Source: Thalassospira sp.
GTDB taxonomy: Bacteria > Pseudomonadota > Alphaproteobacteria > Rhodospirillales > Thalassospiraceae
Assembly: GCF_002709775.1 (NCBI RefSeq)
Contig: NZ_PAQR01000054.1
Coordinates: forward strand, 1 to 64,000
Reading direction: 5' to 3'
Length of the DNA stretch: 64,000 nucleotides
Below, in pieces: positions 43,550-52,212 of the stretch; the first letter of the stretch is position 1, and every line of letters begins with the position of its first letter. Both the position numbers and the translations under genes were made by a program. The notes under the pieces were generated by a model. That model searched no databases. It saw only the letters and a program-made list of their open reading frames with translations, and was not told where the DNA came from.

Positions 43550-44374
43550 TTAGCTGTAGACGTGATCTTCGCGTTTGCCGGTCCGCATCGTGATCGGACC
43601 CTGAGATGAGCCGTTGAGCATCTGTGTCAGATGCGCATTGTGGGCGTCATCGATGTCCGCAGTTTTCCCGGACCAATAGACCTTGCCATCATGCATCATC
43701 ATCAGGTTCTGATAGCGCGTGCGTGCTATCTGCATGTCGTTGGTAATTGATATCACCGTCGTGCCACGTTGTTCGGCGATTTTGCCGATCATGCGTTCGA
43801 TATGGTTCGACAGGACCGGGTCAAGGCCAGCCGTCGGGTTATCCAGCAACAGGATAGACGGATCGGTCGAAATGGCGCGTGCGACGCCAACGCGCTTTTG
43901 CATGCCACCCGAAAGGTCACTTGGTGTCAGGTCCGCACTTTCGGACGCCAGTCCGACAAGACCAAGCAGGTGAATGGCATGCGCCTTGGCGTCCTTGCGG
44001 CTTAACGTGCCAAGCTCAATCTGGCGAAAGCAGATGTTTTCCCAGACCTTGAGGCTGTCAAACAGGGCGTTTTGCTGAAACAGCATGCCCATCCGTTCGG
44101 CCCATTCAGCACGTTTGGGTGCGTTGGTCTGACTGACGTCATCGCCATCAAGAACGATTTTGCCACCGTCCGCGCCATAGATGCCGACCAAACATTTCAT
44201 CAGGACACTTTTGCCTGCCGCCGATGGGCCAATAATGGCCAGTGTTTCGCCCTTGGGCAAATGCAGACTGACATCATCAAGGGCAAGCTTGTTACCAAAC
44301 CGCTTGCTGAGGTGATCGACAGAAATAAAGGCCGAATGGGTCGCGGAACTGGTTTCGGACGTGGTCATTTGCAT
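43550..44374 (-). CDS. Orphan MlaF-like ABC ATPase with altered catalytic residues
   Basis: 274 residues, closest in look to MlaF/Ttg2A, the ATPase of phospholipid-transport systems. Walker A is GPSAAGKS (49-56), Q-loop MLFQQNALFDSLKVWEN, signature LSGGMQKRVGVARA (154-167). Walker B ends ILLLDNPTAGLDP, where Asn179 stands in place of the catalytic Glu, and the switch position reads ISITNDMQ, with Asn212 in place of His. Both residues are read directly from the DNA. No MlaE permease or MlaD protein is adjacent. It may hydrolyse ATP poorly, or act as a regulatory partner. The start at 44374 gives family length; a longer frame to 44482 looks non-coding. Confidence 0.8.
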   Translation of the reverse strand: MQMTTSETSSATHSAFISVDHLSKRFGNKLALDDVSLHLPKGETLAIIGPSAAGKSVLMKCLVGIYGADGGKIVLDGDDVSQTNAPKRAEWAERMGMLFQQNALFDSLKVWENICFRQIELGTLSRKDAKAHAIHLLGLVGLASESADLTPSDLSGGMQKRVGVARAISTDPSILLLDNPTAGLDPVLSNHIERMIGKIAEQRGTTVISITNDMQIARTRYQNLMMMHDGKVYWSGKTADIDDAHNAHLTQMLNGSSQGPITMRTGKREDHVYS

Positions 44375-44439
44375 TCCGGATGATGAACATGTTGGGGCCG
44401 AGTTTCGGCAATTGCGCGGGCCGGGGCAAGGATCATTTT

Positions 44440-44478
44440 CAGAAAAACGAAAACGGCCCCGCACGTGGAGGCCGTTTT
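44440..44478 (-). terminator. Rho-independent terminator of the aap operon
   Basis: AAAACGGCC / GGCCGTTTT with a 11-nt loop, followed on the minus strand by CGTTTTTCTG, 28 nt past the aapP stop. Confidence 0.8.
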
Positions 44479-44505
44479 GCAAAGATCGGATGGTTTGATA
44501 ACCGG

Positions 44506-45291
44506 CTAGTGCGACAGGATCTGGCTGAGGAACAGCTTGGTACGATCGCTTTTCGGGTTATCAAAGAACTCCTGCGGACCTGCCATCTCTACGATCTGGC
44601 CGGCATCCATGAAGATCGCGCGGTCAGCGACCTCTTTGGCGAAGCCCATCTCGTGGGTCACACAGAGCATGGTCATACCTTCCTTGGCGAGCTCGACCAT
44701 AACGTCGAGAACTTCCTTGACCATTTCCGGGTCAAGTGCCGAGGTCGGCTCATCAAACAGCATGATCTTCGGCTGCATGCAGAGCGAACGGGCAATTGCC
44801 ACACGCTGCTGCTGACCACCGGAAAGCTGACCCGGATATTTGTGGGCCTGCTCGGCAATCCGCACACGCTCAAGATAGTGCATGGCGAGATCGTTGGCTT
44901 CTTTCTTGGGCATCTTGCGAACCCAGATCGGTGCCAGCGTAAGGTTTTCCAGCACGGTCATGTGCGGGAAAAGGTTGAAATGCTGGAACACCATGCAGAC
45001 TTCGCGGCGCACGGCTTCGATGTTTTTGACATCGTCGCCAAGCAGAATGCCGTCGACATAGATTTCGCCGCTCTGATAGGTCTCAAGGCGGTTCATGGTG
45101 CGGATCAACGTCGATTTACCGGAACCCGACGGGCCACAGATAACGATACGCTCACCTTTGCGAACGGACAGGTCAATATCCTGAAGAACATGGAAATTGC
45201 CGTACCATTTGTTCATCTTGTTTACGACGATGACATCCTCTTTGGACGGAGGAGGCACAGCGCCGGTAGTGGTTTCAGTTGCTACAGTCAT
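44506..45291 (-). CDS. aapP: General L-amino acid ABC transporter ATP-binding protein
   Basis: 261 residues. Polar-amino-acid type ABC ATPase: Walker [11 protein letters not shown]-loop [17 protein letters not shown], signature [15 protein letters not shown], Walker [16 protein letters not shown] and switch VTHEMGFA. The ATG at 45291 lies 9 nt after an AGG on the minus strand; a GTG five codons upstream is less likely. It energises uptake with AapQ and AapM and is the last gene of aapJ-aapQ-aapM-aapP. Confidence 0.95.
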   Translation of the reverse strand: MTVATETTTGAVPPPSKEDVIVVNKMNKWYGNFHVLQDIDLSVRKGERIVICGPSGSGKSTLIRTMNRLETYQSGEIYVDGILLGDDVKNIEAVRREVCMVFQHFNLFPHMTVLENLTLAPIWVRKMPKKEANDLAMHYLERVRIAEQAHKYPGQLSGGQQQRVAIARSLCMQPKIMLFDEPTSALDPEMVKEVLDVMVELAKEGMTMLCVTHEMGFAKEVADRAIFMDAGQIVEMAGPQEFFDNPKSDRTKLFLSQILSH

Positions 45292-45309
45292 TGTTTTTTT
45301 CCTCACTCC

Positions 45310-46413
45310 TTACCTGCGTTCGCCTTTGCGAAGCTCTTTTTCAAGATAGGCGGAATATTTCGCCATCGAGAAACAGATTAGGAAGAATATTGCCGCAGCG
45401 AAGGCATAGCCTTCGACGTAATATTTGGTCCAGGCCGGGTCACTGCGAAGTGCCAGCTTCACCGTGCCAAGGAAGTCAAACAGGCCGATAATCACGACCA
45501 GCGTTGTATCCTTGAACATGGAGATAAAGCTGTTCACGGTCGGCGGGATCACCAGACGCAAGGCCTGCGGCAGAATGATCAGACGCATGGACTGCCAATA
45601 GGACAGTGCAAGGCTGTCACCAGCTTCAAACTGGCCACGCGGTACGGCCTGCAGACCACCACGGAATACCTCGGCGAGGTAGGCGGCGGTAAACAGGATG
45701 ATACCGATCTGTGCACGCAGCAGCTTGTCGATGGTTACCCCATCAGGCAGGAACAGCGGGAACATGACCGATGCCATGAACAGAACCGTAATCAGCGGCA
45801 CACCACGAATGACTTCGATATAGACCACGGAAACGGTTTTGATCGCCGGCATGTGTGACTGACGGCCAAGGGCGAGCAGCAAACCGAACGGGAAGGCAAA
45901 GATCACACCTATCGAGGACAGGATCAGGGTTAGCGGCAAGCCACCCCAATAACTGTTCTGCACATAGGTCAGACCAAAGACACCGCCCCACATCAGGATT
46001 GAAATGACCGGAACACCGATTAGCCACATCGGAATGATCGCTTTGCGCAGGCCCGGATATTTAACCGCGCCGAGGCTTCCGCAAATGATGCCCATGAGAA
46101 CAATCATGGCCAGCAGCGGGCGCCACTGTTCGTCAAACGGGTAGGTCCCGAACAGGATCAGCCGCAAGTTGGCATTCACAAAGCCCCAGCAGGCACCTGT
46201 GACTTCAGCACATCCCTCAATCGTCGGAGACAGCGTCGCATTGACGATGGCCCATTCAACGATCGGCGGGATCAGCCAGAGCAGGAATGCGATCGAACCA
46301 AGAGTCAGGATGGTGTTGAACCAACCGTCGAACAGGTTCTTTTTCGACCATGCAACCGCACGTTCGGCAAAGGAGCCGGTTGGCATCGGAGGTAATTTTG
46401 CGTTTTCTGACAT
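45310..46413 (-). CDS. aapM: General L-amino acid ABC transporter permease AapM
   Basis: 367 residues, longer than ordinary HisM-type permeases (about 220-240) because of the N-terminal extra helices typical of the Aap/Bzt systems. The permease core begins near residue 165 (LTLILSSIGVIFAFPFGLLLALGR). It has the EAA-type loop FRGGLQAVPRGQFEAGDSLALSYWQSMRLIILPQALRLVIPP. Forms the inner-membrane channel with AapQ. It starts 2 nt before the aapQ stop region (gap of 1 nt), showing translational coupling. Confidence 0.95.
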   Translation of the reverse strand: MSENAKLPPMPTGSFAERAVAWSKKNLFDGWFNTILTLGSIAFLLWLIPPIVEWAIVNATLSPTIEGCAEVTGACWGFVNANLRLILFGTYPFDEQWRPLLAMIVLMGIICGSLGAVKYPGLRKAIIPMWLIGVPVISILMWGGVFGLTYVQNSYWGGLPLTLILSSIGVIFAFPFGLLLALGRQSHMPAIKTVSVVYIEVIRGVPLITVLFMASVMFPLFLPDGVTIDKLLRAQIGIILFTAAYLAEVFRGGLQAVPRGQFEAGDSLALSYWQSMRLIILPQALRLVIPPTVNSFISMFKDTTLVVIIGLFDFLGTVKLALRSDPAWTKYYVEGYAFAAAIFFLICFSMAKYSAYLEKELRKGERR

Positions 46414-46414
46414 G

Positions 46415-47611
46415 TTACCTCTCCACCAGTGCCATTTTCTTGTTGAACCAGTTCATAAAGAGCGAGGTCAACAAGGACAAACCAAGATAGATCGACATGA
46501 AGATCGAGATGGCCTCGATCGCCTGACCTGTCTGGTTCATGGTCGTGTTGGAAACAGACACCAGATCCGGATAGCCGACGGCAACAGCAAGCGAGCTGTT
46601 TTTGGTCAGGTTCAGGTACTGGTTGGTCAGCGGCGGGATCGCAACGCGCATGGATTGCGGCAGGATCACCTTGCGAAGGGCGACAGAACGCTTGATGCCA
46701 AGACTGTCAGCTGCTTCCCACTGGCCATTCGGAACGGCCTGGATACCGGAACGGACAACCTCGGCGACATAGGTCGAGGTATAAACCGTAAGGCCGATCA
46801 GGACTGCCATGAATTCCGGCGAGATGTTGTAACCGCCCCGGATGTTAAAGCCCTTCAGGGCCGGCATGCTCATTTCGGTCGGTGCGCCACCTGCCAGATA
46901 GGCAAGGAAGACGAGGCCGACAAAAATACCAAGCCCGGCAAGGAGCATCGGGAAGGGTTTACCGGTCGCGTCCTGGCGCTTCTTGGCCCATTTCTTGACG
47001 AAATAGATAATGACGCAGGCGATCGCGGCTGCGATGGCCATAAACGTATAAGCGTTATCGGGTTCCGGAACCGGCATATACATCCCGCGCGAGGTCAGCA
47101 AGACACCGGGCAGGGGTTCCAGCGCATCGCGCGGATGGGGAAATGCGCTCGGAATGAGTGCGTACCAGAAGAACAGCTGCAAAAGGACCGGAATATTCCG
47201 GAAAGTTTCAACATAAACTGTCGCCAGTTTGCGAACGATCCAGTTGGACGACAGGCGTGCAACGCCAAAGATTGTCCCGATGATCGTGCACAAAATGATA
47301 CCGAGCAGCGACACCTTCACAGTGTTGAGAAGACCGACCATAAGTGCAGACGCATAGCTGCTTTTTGCACTGTAATCGATCATGGTTTCACTGATCTCGA
47401 AGGAAGCTTCAAGATCGAGGAACCCGTAACCGGTAGAGATGTTCTGTTGTTCAAGGTTGTACAAGGTGTTGGACACCAGGTACCAGCCCGCAAGAACGAT
47501 CAGTCCGATTGCGATGATTTGGTAAAGCACCGCGCGAACGTTTTCATCATTCAGATAGTCGACGAGACCCTTGGAACGAACATCCCCCGGGGCATTTTGA
47601 GGCTTACTCAT
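46415..47611 (-). CDS. aapQ: General L-amino acid ABC transporter permease AapQ
   Basis: 398 residues with an N-terminal extension and about eight helices. The permease core includes LLNTVKVSLLGIILCTIIGTIFG, YVETFRNIPVLLQLFFWY, and the EAA loop VVRSGIQAVPNGQWEAADSLGI. It pairs with AapM to import a broad range of L-amino acids. It lies 117 nt after aapJ; an intervening hairpin probably lowers its expression relative to the binding protein. Confidence 0.95.
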   Translation of the reverse strand: MSKPQNAPGDVRSKGLVDYLNDENVRAVLYQIIAIGLIVLAGWYLVSNTLYNLEQQNISTGYGFLDLEASFEISETMIDYSAKSSYASALMVGLLNTVKVSLLGIILCTIIGTIFGVARLSSNWIVRKLATVYVETFRNIPVLLQLFFWYALIPSAFPHPRDALEPLPGVLLTSRGMYMPVPEPDNAYTFMAIAAAIACVIIYFVKKWAKKRQDATGKPFPMLLAGLGIFVGLVFLAYLAGGAPTEMSMPALKGFNIRGGYNISPEFMAVLIGLTVYTSTYVAEVVRSGIQAVPNGQWEAADSLGIKRSVALRKVILPQSMRVAIPPLTNQYLNLTKNSSLAVAVGYPDLVSVSNTTMNQTGQAIEAISIFMSIYLGLSLLTSLFMNWFNKKMALVER

Positions 47612-47660
47612 ATGACCCTCAGGTGTAGATTGTATCCAAAATCAGTAAGCACCTAACGAA

Positions 47661-47698
47661 AAGCTCCGCCCATGCGTTCAGGCAGTGGGGCGGAGCTT
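47661..47698 (-). promoter_or_regulatory. Intercistronic hairpin between aapJ and aapQ
   Basis: AAGCTCCGCCC / GGGCGGAGCTT is a perfect 11-bp stem with a 16-nt loop, followed on the minus strand by TTTCGTTAGG, a weak T-tract. It probably acts as a partial terminator or mRNA stabiliser giving more binding protein than permease. Confidence 0.7.
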
Positions 47699-47728
47699 CG
47701 TAGGTTTAGGCTGGCGATTAGCTAATGA

Positions 47729-48751
47729 TTAGCGAATCGGCCATGCATACTGCAGGCCACCGTCGGTCCACAGAGCGTTCAGACCACGCTCGAGGCCGAG
47801 CTTGGCGGTAACGTTTTTCTCATAGCTTTCGCCATAGTTACCAACCTGCTTGACGATGTTGTATGCCCAAGCTTCGTCAAGACCAAGAGCTTCACCCATG
47901 CCCGGGGTTACGCCCAGCAGACGCTGGATGCCCGGGTTGGTGCTGTTTGCTTTCATGTCGTCAACATTTTCCATGGTGACGCCATACTCTTCTGCTTCAA
48001 TCATTGCAGTGAAGGCCCAGCGAACAACGTCCGACCACTGCTCGTCACCCTGGGCGACGACCGGGCCGAGCGGCTCTTTGGAAATGATTTCCGGAAGAAT
48101 GACATAGTCAGCCGGGTTTTCAGCCATCTGGGTACGGATGGAAGCAAGACCCGAAGCATCGGTGGTGTAAACGTCGCAACGGCCAGAGAAGAAGGCTGCG
48201 GTTGCTTCGTTGATGTTTTCGATAACGACCGGCTCGAAGGACATGCCTTTGGCGCGGAAGTAATCAGCAAGGTTCAGCTCGGTCGTGGTGCCCGGCTCAA
48301 CGCAGACGGTTGCGCCGTCAAGCTCGGTTGCGCTGGAAACGCCAAGAGCTTTCGGGATCAGGAAGCCCTGACCGTCATAGTAGTTGATGCCAACAAAGGT
48401 CAGACCCAGTTTCGCATCACGGGTGGTGGTTGCAGTGGTGTTACGCGACAGGATGTCGATTTCACCGGACTGCAGTGCCGTGAAGCGCTGTGCTGCGGTC
48501 AGCGGGGTGTACTGAACGGCGTTTGCGTCACCAAGCAGTGCTGCTGCAGTTGCACGGCAGACGTCAACGTCGATACCTTCCCATTTACCTTCTGCATTGG
48601 CAGCGGAGAAGCCCGGAAGACCGGTGTTCACGCCGCACTGAACGAAACCTTTTGCCTTGATGCCGTCAAGCACGGCACCTGCCTGTGCGTTCTGTGCGGC
48701 AACGGCTGCAACGGTCATTGCGCCAGCGGCAAGGATCGTTTGAATTTTCAT
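47729..48751 (-). CDS. aapJ: General L-amino acid ABC transporter substrate-binding protein
   Basis: 340 residues. The signal peptide (about 1-25, ending NAQAG) is followed by the SBP_bac_3 fold: VLDGIKAKGFVQCGVNTGLPGFSA, the sites GIDVDVCRATAAALLGDAN and DILSRNTTATTTRD typical of AapJ/BztA proteins. The C-terminal half continues to AWPIR. Captures amino acids in the periplasm for AapQMP. GGGAG lies before the ATG. The start is preceded by a leader with two hairpins. Confidence 0.95.
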   Translation of the reverse strand: MKIQTILAAGAMTVAAVAAQNAQAGAVLDGIKAKGFVQCGVNTGLPGFSAANAEGKWEGIDVDVCRATAAALLGDANAVQYTPLTAAQRFTALQSGEIDILSRNTTATTTRDAKLGLTFVGINYYDGQGFLIPKALGVSSATELDGATVCVEPGTTTELNLADYFRAKGMSFEPVVIENINEATAAFFSGRCDVYTTDASGLASIRTQMAENPADYVILPEIISKEPLGPVVAQGDEQWSDVVRWAFTAMIEAEEYGVTMENVDDMKANSTNPGIQRLLGVTPGMGEALGLDEAWAYNIVKQVGNYGESYEKNVTAKLGLERGLNALWTDGGLQYAWPIR

Positions 48752-49246
48752 AAGATAGCTCCCTTGTTAGCAAAGCATTGTTTTTAGCTTTTGTGCCACC
48801 CTGGATATGCACAGCCGCATATCCATCCGTCCGAAAGAGATCGGACCGCCAAATTAAGAAATTTTAGGCCGCTATGTGTCAAGTGTGAAAAATTTCGGGC
48901 AGGTTGGGGAGCGATGAATTCGGCGGAAAATTGAGACTTTTTCTGCAGTTATAGACTGCGTAGTTTCACTTAGATAAATTATACAAAATTCCGTTTTCCT
49001 TATTTATTCAATGCTCTAGTGGGAATTTTGGTGGTGTCGCAAGCACGGTTAAGAATTGCACGAACTTTTTTTCATCAAATTGAGGTTGATGGTTAAAAAA
49101 CGTGCACAAGTTCACGCTGTTTAAAAAGCATGCATCGTTGCGCTGCGGAATCGATGGCGAGCATATCTCAAAACAGCCGTGTTCGGACCGGAGTTGTGCC
49201 ACGCCGCAAAAAAAAGCCCCGCACTATTTGGCGGGGCTTTGGATCA
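48752..49246. other. 495-bp region upstream of aapJ
   Basis: Contains the aapJ promoter (minus strand) and, at its far end, the terminator of the acetoacetyl-CoA synthetase gene. Two hairpins can form in the aapJ leader: GGATATGC-ACAGCC-GCATATCC (48803-48824) and GTCCGA-AAGAGA-TCGGAC (48829-48846). No convincing gene; open frames on either strand lack ribosome-binding sites. Confidence 0.5.
49207..49240 (-). terminator. Rho-independent terminator after acetoacetyl-CoA synthetase
   Basis: AAGCCCCGC / GCGGGGCTT (loop about 8 nt) is followed on the minus strand by TTTTTTTGCGG, immediately past the gene's stop. Confidence 0.9.
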
Positions 49247-51199
49247 TCAGGTTTTCAGTTCCGACAGGTTAGAGAACAGCTCCAGTGCTGTAGGGTTTGC
49301 CAAGGCTTCCTGATTTTTGACGGGTCTGCCGTGGACAACGTCGCGAACAGCAAGCTCTGTAATCTTACCTGATTTCGTGCGCGGAATATCGGCAACGGCA
49401 AGGACCTTGGCCGGGACATGGCGCGGTGTGCAATTGCTGCGGATCTGCTTCTTGATCTTGTCGATCAGTGCGGTATCCAACACGTAATTATCGCGCAGCA
49501 CAACAAACAGGATCACCCGAACGTCATTATCCCAGTCCTGACCGATGACAATCGATTCCTGAATTTCCGGCAGCTTTTCGACCTGGCGATAGATCTCTGC
49601 CGTGCCAATGCGAACGCCACCCGGATTAAGCGTTGCGTCTGAACGGCCATAGATCACCATGCCGCCTTCGTCATCAAGTTCGACATAGTCGCCATGGCAC
49701 CAGATGTTCTCGAACCGGTCGAAATAGGCACTGTGATAGCGCGACCCATCCGGATCATTCCAGAAACCGACCGGCATGGACGGGAAGGGTTTGGTGCAAA
49801 CAAGTTCGCCTTTTTCATTGCGAACCGGTTTGCCGTCATCGTCAAAGACATCAACTGCAACACCCAGCGCGCGGGTCTGAATAACACCGCGCTTCACCGG
49901 CAGGACAGGGGAGGCAAGCACAAAGCAGCCAAGGATGTCTGTTCCGCCCGAAATCGAAGCGAGATGGATGTCTTCCTTGATGTCGCGATAAACGTAATCA
50001 AAGCTTTCCGGTGCCAGCGGTGACCCTGTCGAGGTCATCGCGCGCACGGTAGACAGATCGTGGGTTTCGCGCGGCTTGAGTTCAGCCTTGGCAAGGGCGT
50101 CGATATATTTGGCCGAGGTGCCAAACAGGGTCATGCCTTCTGCATCGGCATAGTCAAACAGGATGTTACCGTTCGGATAGAACGGTGAACCATCATAAAG
50201 CAGAAGGGTCGCACCGGCCGCCAGTCCTGCCATCAGCCAGTTCCACATCATCCAGCCACATGTTGTGAAATAGAAAACGCGATCACCGGGTGCTACGTCA
50301 CAATGCAGGATATGTTCGGAAACCTGTTTCAGAAGCGTTCCGCCCGTGCCATGGACAATGCATTTCGGCTTGCCCGTCGTACCAGACGAGAACATCACAT
50401 AAAGCGGGTGATTGAACTCGACCTGCTCAAAGGCGATCTTCTCGGTCCGGAAGGGGGCTATGAAGTCGTCATAGGTGACGGCATTGCGGATATCCGTCGT
50501 GTTGGCGCCATCAAATGCATAAGGCACGATGACGACCTTTTTCAGGCTGTCGATCCGCTCGACAACATCGTGAACCTTTTCGCGGATGTCATGTTGTTTG
50601 CCATTATAATGATAGCCATCAACCGTAATCATGACGGTCGGTTCAATCTGACCAAAGCGGTCGACAACGCCCTGTACCCCGAAATCGGGGGAGGCGGATG
50701 ACCATGTGGCGCCGATCGCGGCCGTCGCAAGCATCGCGATCACGGTTTCCGACATGTTGGGCATATAGCCACAGACACGGTCACCTTTGCCAACACCCTC
50801 GGCACGCAGCGCCTGCGAGAATTTTGATACGGCAATATTAAGTTCGGCCCAGGACAGGCGGGTCTTGACCTTGTCCTCGCCCCAGAAGATCAGGGCATCG
50901 GTATCATCATCACGGACCAGCAGGTTTTCAGCAAAGTTCAGACGCGCATCGGGAAAGAACTGGGCGCCGGGCATCTTGTTGCCGTCGATCAGGACGCGCT
51001 CACCCCAAGTTTGTGCTTTGAGGTCAGCATATTCGATGACAGCAGGCCAGAAACGTTCAATCTCGGCAACAGACCAATCATAGAGTTCGGTAAAGTTCTC
51101 GAGCTTTAGCGCGTACTTTTCATTCACCCACTCGCGAAACCGGGTGACGTTTGCATTTTCAACGCGTTCTTTCGTCGGTTGCCAAAGCAAGTCGCTCAT
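49247..51199 (-). CDS. aacS: Acetoacetate-CoA ligase (acetoacetyl-CoA synthetase)
   Basis: 650 residues. Activates acetoacetate with ATP and CoA, used in the breakdown of polyhydroxybutyrate and ketone bodies. ANL-superfamily enzyme: N-terminal ACS segment (WSVAEIERFWPAVIEYADL), the P-loop-like MFSSGTTGKPKCIVHGTGG, the acetoacetyl-CoA-synthetase-specific WMMWNWLMAGLAAGATLLLYDGSP, and the C-terminal domain with GRSDATLNPGGVRIGTAEIYR and the acetylatable Lys in RTKSGKITELAVR. The ATG at 51199 is preceded by GAGGA; a longer frame to 51262 is unsupported. A perfect GntR-type palindrome lies 136 bp upstream. Confidence 0.94.
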   Translation of the reverse strand: MSDLLWQPTKERVENANVTRFREWVNEKYALKLENFTELYDWSVAEIERFWPAVIEYADLKAQTWGERVLIDGNKMPGAQFFPDARLNFAENLLVRDDDTDALIFWGEDKVKTRLSWAELNIAVSKFSQALRAEGVGKGDRVCGYMPNMSETVIAMLATAAIGATWSSASPDFGVQGVVDRFGQIEPTVMITVDGYHYNGKQHDIREKVHDVVERIDSLKKVVIVPYAFDGANTTDIRNAVTYDDFIAPFRTEKIAFEQVEFNHPLYVMFSSGTTGKPKCIVHGTGGTLLKQVSEHILHCDVAPGDRVFYFTTCGWMMWNWLMAGLAAGATLLLYDGSPFYPNGNILFDYADAEGMTLFGTSAKYIDALAKAELKPRETHDLSTVRAMTSTGSPLAPESFDYVYRDIKEDIHLASISGGTDILGCFVLASPVLPVKRGVIQTRALGVAVDVFDDDGKPVRNEKGELVCTKPFPSMPVGFWNDPDGSRYHSAYFDRFENIWCHGDYVELDDEGGMVIYGRSDATLNPGGVRIGTAEIYRQVEKLPEIQESIVIGQDWDNDVRVILFVVLRDNYVLDTALIDKIKKQIRSNCTPRHVPAKVLAVADIPRTKSGKITELAVRDVVHGRPVKNQEALANPTALELFSNLSELKT

Positions 51200-51609
51200 G
51201 ATGGGTCCTCTGTTTCCTGCCGAATGTTTTGCTGTGCTCGACGCTTCGTTTCGGGGCGCCAAATTGGTAGTCCTTTACCGCTTTTCTAAGCGTAAAAATC
51301 CACACCGGCAAGCGAAGTCACGTAGATGTGTAATATTGGTAATACCAATTTGCTGATTTTTCATTATGTATGATGTCATGAAATCCAGCTAATAAATTGA
51401 TGTATATAGCGACTATTTGTCAAAATAGGGGCGAAAAATTGTTTGGTAGATGACCGCTTTTCTTGCGTCAAAAGCTAATAAAGTATCAAATCAGGCGGGG
51501 TTTTTATTCTATCGTGATTCGTTTGGTTGCGATGGCGGCGTGTGATGCACGTGAAAACGCTTGCACCCGTCTCAGGGCATATTAGGTTGATGCAGCGTAT
51601 TGGAAAGAT
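51200..51609. other. 410-bp region between aacS and moaB
   Basis: Divergent promoters of acetoacetyl-CoA synthetase and moaB. It contains the operator at 51335-51349. Otherwise AT-rich without a recognisable gene. Confidence 0.5.
51335..51349. promoter_or_regulatory. PdhR/LldR (GntR-FCD)-type operator
   Basis: ATTGGTA-A-TACCAAT is a perfect 15-bp palindrome and contains TTGGT-N3-ACCAA, the known recognition pattern of the PdhR/LldR group. It lies 136 bp upstream of aacS and about 270 bp from moaB. Confidence 0.6.
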
Positions 51610-51621
51610 ATGGAGATAGCC

Positions 51622-52152
51622 GTGGCGGGTATTGACGAAAGCCAACCTTTTGTGTCGATCAACATTGCTGTTCTGACGGTCAGCGATACACGTGATCTCC
51701 ATAATGATACCTCGGGCGAAGTCCTGTGTGAGCGGATCATCGAAAAGGGGCATCGGGTTTATGATCGTCAGATCCTGCCTGACGATCAAGGAGCCTTGCG
51801 CAAACAGCTGGGTGCCTGGTGCGCTGACCACAATGTCGATGTGATTATCACGACGGGCGGGACAGGTGTAACCGGACGCGATGTTACAGTCGAAGCCCAT
51901 CGTGCGCTCTATGAAAAGGAAATCCCGGGATTTGGCGAACTGTTTCGCTGGATTTCATATCAGAAGATCGGCACATCCACCGTCCAGTCGCGTGCTACAG
52001 CCGGCGTCTGCATGGGGACCTATCTGTTTGCGCTGCCCGGATCGACCGGGGCGTGCAAGGATGCTTGGGATGAAATCCTGACCTATCAGCTTGATATCCG
52101 GCATCGCCCGTGCAACTTCGTCGAACTGATGCCGCGCCTTCTTGAGCAATAA
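51622..52152 (+). CDS. moaB: Molybdenum cofactor biosynthesis protein MoaB
   Basis: 176 residues from GTG 51622, chosen because GGAG lies 6 nt upstream; an ATG at 51610 would have its ribosome-binding site too close. MogA/MoaB fold: INIAVLTVSDTRD, the molybdopterin-binding VIITTGGTGVTGRD, the catalytic-region ALYEKEIPGFGELFR, and FALPGSTGACKDAWDEIL. MoaB-type proteins adenylylate molybdopterin in some organisms, or take an uncertain part in molybdenum cofactor synthesis. Standing alone here; it does not clearly form an operon with the transporter downstream (60 bp). Confidence 0.94.
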   Translation: MAGIDESQPFVSINIAVLTVSDTRDLHNDTSGEVLCERIIEKGHRVYDRQILPDDQGALRKQLGAWCADHNVDVIITTGGTGVTGRDVTVEAHRALYEKEIPGFGELFRWISYQKIGTSTVQSRATAGVCMGTYLFALPGSTGACKDAWDEILTYQLDIRHRPCNFVELMPRLLEQ

Positions 52153-52212
52153 GGCCGAAGCAAACACACCTTTCCCGTGATCCGGGATTTTCCACCCAGA
52201 TAAGGACGTTTG

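Noticed and set aside
46169-47656. 495-codon frame opposite aapM/aapQ
   Set aside because: Antisense to two well-supported permeases; composition (His, Arg, Gln-rich) is that of a reverse-frame artefact.
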